From assembly GCA_045047105.1 (NCBI GenBank), contig JASFYQ010000016.1:1-64000 (forward strand): a DNA stretch of 64,000 nt, in the 5' to 3' direction. Numbering within the stretch: the stretch's first letter is position 1; every line of letters begins with the position of its first letter. A program made the position numbers and the translations under genes. Source of the DNA: JADGAU01 sp045047105 (lineage in GTDB: Bacteria > Pseudomonadota > Gammaproteobacteria > GRL18). This document shows positions 59,967 to 64,000 of this stretch, one piece after another. The notes below the pieces were generated by a model. That model saw nothing but the letters and a program-made list of their open reading frames with translations, had not been told where the DNA came from and ran no database searches.

Positions 59967-61904
59967 ATGATACCTGAACTTGGCCATATGGCACTAATTG
60001 TTGCTCTCTCAATTGCTTTTATCCAGGCATTTGTTCCAATGTATGGGGCGCAAACCAATAAACCCGCATTAATTGCAATTGCAAGACCTGCTGCATTAGC
60101 ACAGGCGCTGATGATGTTAATCTCCTTTTTATGCCTTGTTTATGCATTTTTAGATAATGATTTTTCAGTTGCTTATGTAGCACAAAACTCTAATACTTTA
60201 TTACCTGATATATTTAAAGTATCTGCTGTATGGGGAGCACATGAGGGCTCTTTATTACTCTGGGCGTTTACTTTATCAATATGGGCTGCGGCGGTGAGTG
60301 TTTTTAGTAAAAGTATACCTGGTCCTATGGTGGCAAGGGTTTTATCTGTTATAGCATTTGTTAGTATAGGTTTTCTTTTATTTATGCTAATTACCTCCAA
60401 TCCTTTTGATCGCCTGGTTAATGCTCCATTAGAAGGCAGGGATTTAAATCCATTATTACAGGATTTTGGTTTAGTTATTCACCCACCTATGCTGTATATG
60501 GGCTATGTTGGTTTTTCAGTAGCTTTTGCTTTTGCAATAGCGGCTATGTTGGGTGGGAAATTAGATACAGCATGGGCTAGATGGAGCAGACCCTGGACAA
60601 ATATCGCCTGGGTATTTTTAACCGGTGGTGTAACACTGGGTAGCTGGTGGGCATATTATGAACTTGGCTGGGGAGGATGGTGGTTCTGGGATCCCGTAGA
60701 AAACGCATCCTTTATGCCATGGCTGGTTGGTACTGCTTTAATTCATTCCTTAGCGGCAACAGAAAAAAGGGGCGCATTTAAAGCCTGGACAGTATTATTA
60801 GCTATATTAGCTTTTTCTCTTAGTTTATTAGGCACCTTCCTGGTTCGCTCTGGTGTTTTAACATCTGTACATGCTTTTGCAACGGATCCTGAACGTGGTG
60901 TTTTTATCTTAGTTTTTCTGGTTATTGTTATTGGTTGCTCCTTACTATTATATACTTTGCGAGCTGCGGATATTAAGTCCAATGTGAGTTTTGCACCGTT
61001 TTCAAAAGAAAGCTTTTTATTAGTTAATAATATTATTCTGATTGTTGTTATGGCCAGTATTTTATTAGGCACTTTATATCCGTTACTTATTGATGCCATC
61101 GGCAATGGTAAAATTTCGGTTGGACCTCCATATTTTAATAGTATTTTTGTACCCCTGACCATACCCTTGGCTATTTTAGTGGGTATTGGTGCTTTAACAC
61201 GTTGGAAAAGTGATAATTTTCAGCGTTTATGGTCAAAACTGAATAAAATTTTAGCCTTCAGTATTATTGCGGGTATTTGTTTGCCCTTACTTAGAAATGA
61301 ACCATATGAATGGAAAGCTGCTATTGGTATTTCACTTGGCATCTGGGTAGTTTTAACTGCTCTTGTCTGGGTTAAAGATAATAAAGGTCCAGGCGTTACG
61401 GGTTTACTTAAAATATCTCGTGCTGGTTGGGGAATGGTTATTGCGCATATTGGAATTGCTGTTTTTTCAGTGGGTGTTAGCCTAACGTCTTTATATAGTA
61501 TTGAAAAAGATATTCGTATGGAAATAGGCGATTCTTATACCATGCAGGACTACACTTTTACGTTTAGAGGAGTAGAAGATAAAAAAGGTCCTAACTACGT
61601 AGCCAAAACAGGTTTTCTTGATATTTATCATAATGATGAGTTTTATATGAAAATGGAGCCTGCTCGCAGAGTATACAATGTACAAACTATGCCAATGACT
61701 GAGGCTGCAATTGATGCAGGTTTTACCCGCGACTTATTTGTAGCAATTGGTGAAGATCTTGGTGGTGGCGCCTGGAGTTTCCGTCTATATTATAAACCTT
61801 TTGTGAGATGGTTATGGCTAGCAGGTTTATTAATGATGATTGGTGGACTATTGGCGGCAAGTGATTCTCGTTATATTAAATTAGCTAGAAGAGTCAGGGG
61901 ATAA
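59967..61904 (+). CDS. ccmF: cytochrome c haem lyase subunit CcmF
   Basis: A 645-residue polytopic inner membrane protein that attaches haem to apocytochrome c with CcmH/I. The WWD domain (GWGGWWFWDPVENASFMPWLVG) and conserved histidines (VWGAHEGSLLLW, FGLVIHPPMLYMGYVG) are present. Length matches the family (E. coli CcmF is 647). It is followed by ccmG after five bases. Confidence 0.96.
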   Translation: MIPELGHMALIVALSIAFIQAFVPMYGAQTNKPALIAIARPAALAQALMMLISFLCLVYAFLDNDFSVAYVAQNSNTLLPDIFKVSAVWGAHEGSLLLWAFTLSIWAAAVSVFSKSIPGPMVARVLSVIAFVSIGFLLFMLITSNPFDRLVNAPLEGRDLNPLLQDFGLVIHPPMLYMGYVGFSVAFAFAIAAMLGGKLDTAWARWSRPWTNIAWVFLTGGVTLGSWWAYYELGWGGWWFWDPVENASFMPWLVGTALIHSLAATEKRGAFKAWTVLLAILAFSLSLLGTFLVRSGVLTSVHAFATDPERGVFILVFLVIVIGCSLLLYTLRAADIKSNVSFAPFSKESFLLVNNIILIVVMASILLGTLYPLLIDAIGNGKISVGPPYFNSIFVPLTIPLAILVGIGALTRWKSDNFQRLWSKLNKILAFSIIAGICLPLLRNEPYEWKAAIGISLGIWVVLTALVWVKDNKGPGVTGLLKISRAGWGMVIAHIGIAVFSVGVSLTSLYSIEKDIRMEIGDSYTMQDYTFTFRGVEDKKGPNYVAKTGFLDIYHNDEFYMKMEPARRVYNVQTMPMTEAAIDAGFTRDLFVAIGEDLGGGAWSFRLYYKPFVRWLWLAGLLMMIGGLLAASDSRYIKLARRVRG

Positions 61905-61909
61905 ATGAA

Positions 61910-62434
61910 ATGAATAAATTTATCCCGATTTTAATATTTGCTTTATTGGTTGGACTATTAGCTTTTGGTCTAACCAACGATCCTAAAATGGTTCCTTCAC
62001 CCTTTATTGGTAAAGCCGCTCCAGAATTTATTACCAATAGATTATATAAAGAGGAACAAATTTCATTAGAGGGTATGAAAGGTAAAGTGTGGTTGCTAAA
62101 TGTATTTGCGTCCTGGTGTGTATCATGTCGTGCAGAACATAAGCTCATCACTGAATTGGCAAAAAAGCTACCCAATTTTCCTATTGTTGGTCTTAATTAT
62201 AAGGATGAAGAAAAGGATGCTAAAGCCTGGTTAAAATATTTTGGTAATCCCTATAGGGCTATTGCTGTTGATCTGGAAGGAAATATTGGCATTGAATTTG
62301 GAGTGTATGGTGTTCCTGAAACATTTATTATAGATAAAAAAGGTATTATCCGCCATAAACAAATTGGTCCTGTTTCCGAGCAATCTCTTAGTGAAACTAT
62401 AATCCCATTACTTGTTCAATTAGAGAAGGAATAA
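61910..62434 (+). CDS. ccmG: thiol:disulphide oxidoreductase CcmG/DsbE
   Basis: A 174-residue periplasmic thioredoxin-fold protein tethered by an N-terminal helix (about 3-22). The active site is WCVSC within NVFASWCVSCRAEH, and the cis-proline is in YGVPETFIID. It reduces the apocytochrome haem-binding cysteines. Its stop overlaps the ATG of ccmH. Confidence 0.94.
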   Translation: MNKFIPILIFALLVGLLAFGLTNDPKMVPSPFIGKAAPEFITNRLYKEEQISLEGMKGKVWLLNVFASWCVSCRAEHKLITELAKKLPNFPIVGLNYKDEEKDAKAWLKYFGNPYRAIAVDLEGNIGIEFGVYGVPETFIIDKKGIIRHKQIGPVSEQSLSETIIPLLVQLEKE

Positions 62435-62907
62435 TGAAAAAAAATCTTATCATAATGGCATTAGTTTGCTTTTTTCTGCTATTTTTAGGCTCAGCATTTG
62501 CTAAAGTTGAATTACACGAGTTTGAGAACAAAGAGCAACAAAAATTATATAAAAAACTTTCTGAACAGCTGCGCTGTCTGGTTTGTCAGAACCAAAACCT
62601 GGCAGATTCAAATGCAGAACTTGCTCAGGATATGCGTTCAAAAACCTATCAATTAGTTATAGATAAAAAATCCGAATCGGAGATTATTGACTATTGGGTA
62701 ACGCGCTATGGTGATTTTGTTTTATATAATCCACCATTTAAAGGCTCCACATTTCTTCTTTGGGTAGGCCCATTTTTACTTTTATTACTGGCCTTGTATT
62801 TTGGAAAGCGCATTATTCAAAATAATAATCGTTCAAAAATACCCTCTGAGCAATCCGTAAAAGATCATGAAGCGGTAAGAAAACTACTATCTGATAATAA
62901 AAAATAA
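62434..62907 (+). CDS. ccmH: cytochrome c biogenesis protein CcmH
   Basis: A 157-residue membrane-anchored periplasmic protein with a signal (about 1-23) and one C-terminal helix. The thiol motif LRCLVCQNQNLADSNA is the family signature for binding apocytochrome c thiols. The N-terminal half of E. coli CcmH corresponds to this gene; the TPR half is the separate next gene. Confidence 0.95.
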   Translation: MKKNLIIMALVCFFLLFLGSAFAKVELHEFENKEQQKLYKKLSEQLRCLVCQNQNLADSNAELAQDMRSKTYQLVIDKKSESEIIDYWVTRYGDFVLYNPPFKGSTFLLWVGPFLLLLLALYFGKRIIQNNNRSKIPSEQSVKDHEAVRKLLSDNKK

Positions 62908-62922
62908 GGAATATTAAAAACT

Positions 62923-64000
62923 ATGCTAACTTTCTGGCTTTTGGCTATTATTTTATTTGCAATTGCAATTGCTTTTATTCTTTATCCTTTTATTCGTAAA
63001 ACCTCTACAGAATCAAATATTGATCAAAAACAGGTTAATATTGATATTGCAAAAGATCAACTATGTACTTTAGAAGAAAATTTTTCGCAGGGTGAGGTAT
63101 CACAGGAGGAATATGATTCCCTTAAATTTGAGCTGGAATCCAGCCTTATTGATGATATATCTATGCCTCAAGAAGAAACTACGGCTATTGATTTAAGTCC
63201 TAAGTCTAATAAGATAATAATGGTTATGGTGGTTGTTTTTGTACCCATATGCTCGATGCTATTATATCAAAAACTAGGAACGCCTGGTTTTGTAGATGGA
63301 AGTATCCTGCAAAAGCAAACTGCACAAAATGACCAGCATTCAGGTGCGAATCAAGCTTCTGTAAATGAAATGGTGGTTATGTTAATTAATAAGCTTAAAG
63401 AAAACCCTAATGATCAAAAAGGCTGGTTTTTATTAGCTAGAACCTATATGGCCCTGGAAAAATATGATAATGCCTATAGAGTGTATGAAAAGTTATTATC
63501 TTTAACGGGTGATGATGCAAGCATATTAGTTTCTATGGCTGATGCTTTGGCTATGACTAAGGGCGGTAAAATTTCAGGAGAACCTGAGCAATTGGTATTA
63601 CGAGCTTTAAAAGTTGATGCAAATAATATTACGGGTTTATGGCTGGCTGGTATTGCTAAAAAAGAGCAGGGACAGAATCAACAGGCATTAAATTATTGGA
63701 ATAAGCTTTATCCTTTAGTTAATGACGATCCTTCAGCACAACAAAGTATTGCTAAAATGATTGAATCTGTTGGTGGAACGGCCCCAGAAATCGATCATTC
63801 TGACCATGCTCATAATTCGATGCCAGATATGAATGCAATAGCGAATGAAATTACTCTTGCTGCTGAAAATAAAGGCGTGACTAAAGCAGCTATTAGTACT
63901 AATTCTATTAAAGTCAGTATTAGCCTATCCGAACAAATGCTTAAACAGGCGAATGCAAATGATATTGTATTTATTTATGCTAAAGCAGTTCAAGGTCCTC
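62923..64000 (+). CDS. ccmI: cytochrome c biogenesis TPR protein CcmI, 3' end missing
   Basis: The start ATG is at 62923, 15 bases after the ccmH stop, after AAGGA. The 359 codons present show an N-terminal helix (MLTFWLLAIILFAIAIAFI), a cytoplasmic loop, a second helix (about 93-112) and periplasmic TPR repeats (about 150-285: LKENPNDQKGWFLLARTYMAL, YDNAYRVYEKLLSL), then a linker and the start of a beta-rich C-terminal domain. CcmI binds the C terminus of apocytochromes. The gene runs off the right edge. Confidence 0.92.
   Translation, partial: MLTFWLLAIILFAIAIAFILYPFIRKTSTESNIDQKQVNIDIAKDQLCTLEENFSQGEVSQEEYDSLKFELESSLIDDISMPQEETTAIDLSPKSNKIIMVMVVVFVPICSMLLYQKLGTPGFVDGSILQKQTAQNDQHSGANQASVNEMVVMLINKLKENPNDQKGWFLLARTYMALEKYDNAYRVYEKLLSLTGDDASILVSMADALAMTKGGKISGEPEQLVLRALKVDANNITGLWLAGIAKKEQGQNQQALNYWNKLYPLVNDDPSAQQSIAKMIESVGGTAPEIDHSDHAHNSMPDMNAIANEITLAAENKGVTKAAISTNSIKVSISLSEQMLKQANANDIVFIYAKAVQGP

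Noticed and set aside
1..64000. tRNA genes, CRISPR arrays, prophage or complete insertion sequences.
   Set aside because: No cloverleaf-like sequence, regularly spaced repeat array, phage structural gene or full transposase was seen by reading; only the IS110 stub supports a mobile element directly.

Overview
The window reads as an AT-rich chromosomal segment from a gammaproteobacterium. The evidence is the core gene set with gammaproteobacterial partners: bamC beside dapA, map beside glnD, mfd, ispB, bolA, hemH, galU, folA, and a complete ccmABCDEFGHI cytochrome c maturation operon cut by the right edge. No species can be named from the sequence alone. Stops and starts fit the standard bacterial code, with several GTG and TTG starts. 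The organism appears to be respiratory (c-type cytochromes, ubiquinone/menaquinone enzymes) and rich in signalling (hybrid kinase with sigma-54 regulator, two GGDEF/EAL proteins).

Layout. 1-2.0 kb: the 5' part of a PIN-PhoH gene, a PAS-LuxR regulator and a DAHP synthase, all on the minus strand. 2.2-13.1 kb: a one-direction catabolic block consisting of a five-gene Liv-type ABC importer, an unusual CBS-CBS-ACT-hotdog thioesterase fusion, phenylacetate-CoA ligase, both subunits of indolepyruvate ferredoxin oxidoreductase, and an outer membrane channel. Together they look like a route that imports an aromatic (amino) acid and converts it to aryl-acetyl-CoA.

13.1-20.1 kb is a mosaic accessory island and the most unusual part of the window. 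It begins with a gene for an exported protein whose mature N terminus is a near-perfect copy of eukaryotic ubiquitin (65 of 71 core residues identical to human by eye), followed by an Fn3-like domain and an IPTL-type C-terminal sorting tail. Then come a ParD antitoxin with a broken ParE spliced onto the tail of an SMR efflux gene, two tandem DUF2235 (Tle1-like) hydrolases, an IS110 transposase stub, an orphan and diverged 5S rRNA-like sequence with a terminator, and a PD-(D/E)xK nuclease-like gene that starts in the terminator stem and ends at an integron attC-like sequence.

20.4-29.6 kb: housekeeping and envelope genes (DUF4124 protein, CbiM-like membrane protein, bcp, dapA, bamC, a metallo-beta-lactamase-fold protein, a large Gln-rich FliK-like protein, ispB). 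29.8-35.2 kb: a hybrid histidine kinase and a sigma-54 response regulator. 35.2-42.7 kb: folA, two small unknown proteins, galU, a GspE/PilB-type ATPase, an HTH protein with a histone-H1-like lysine tail, and a quinone cluster (MenI-like thioesterase, UbiE/MenG, MenE-like ligase). 42.8-57 kb: small lipoprotein, GAF-PAS-GGDEF-EAL protein, MT-A70 methyltransferase, bolA, thioredoxin, hemH, glnD, map, mfd and a LapD-like protein. 57.1 kb to the end: the ccm operon.

I saw no tRNA, no 16S/23S rRNA, no CRISPR array and no prophage. Domain assignments come from reading motifs by eye; no database search was run.
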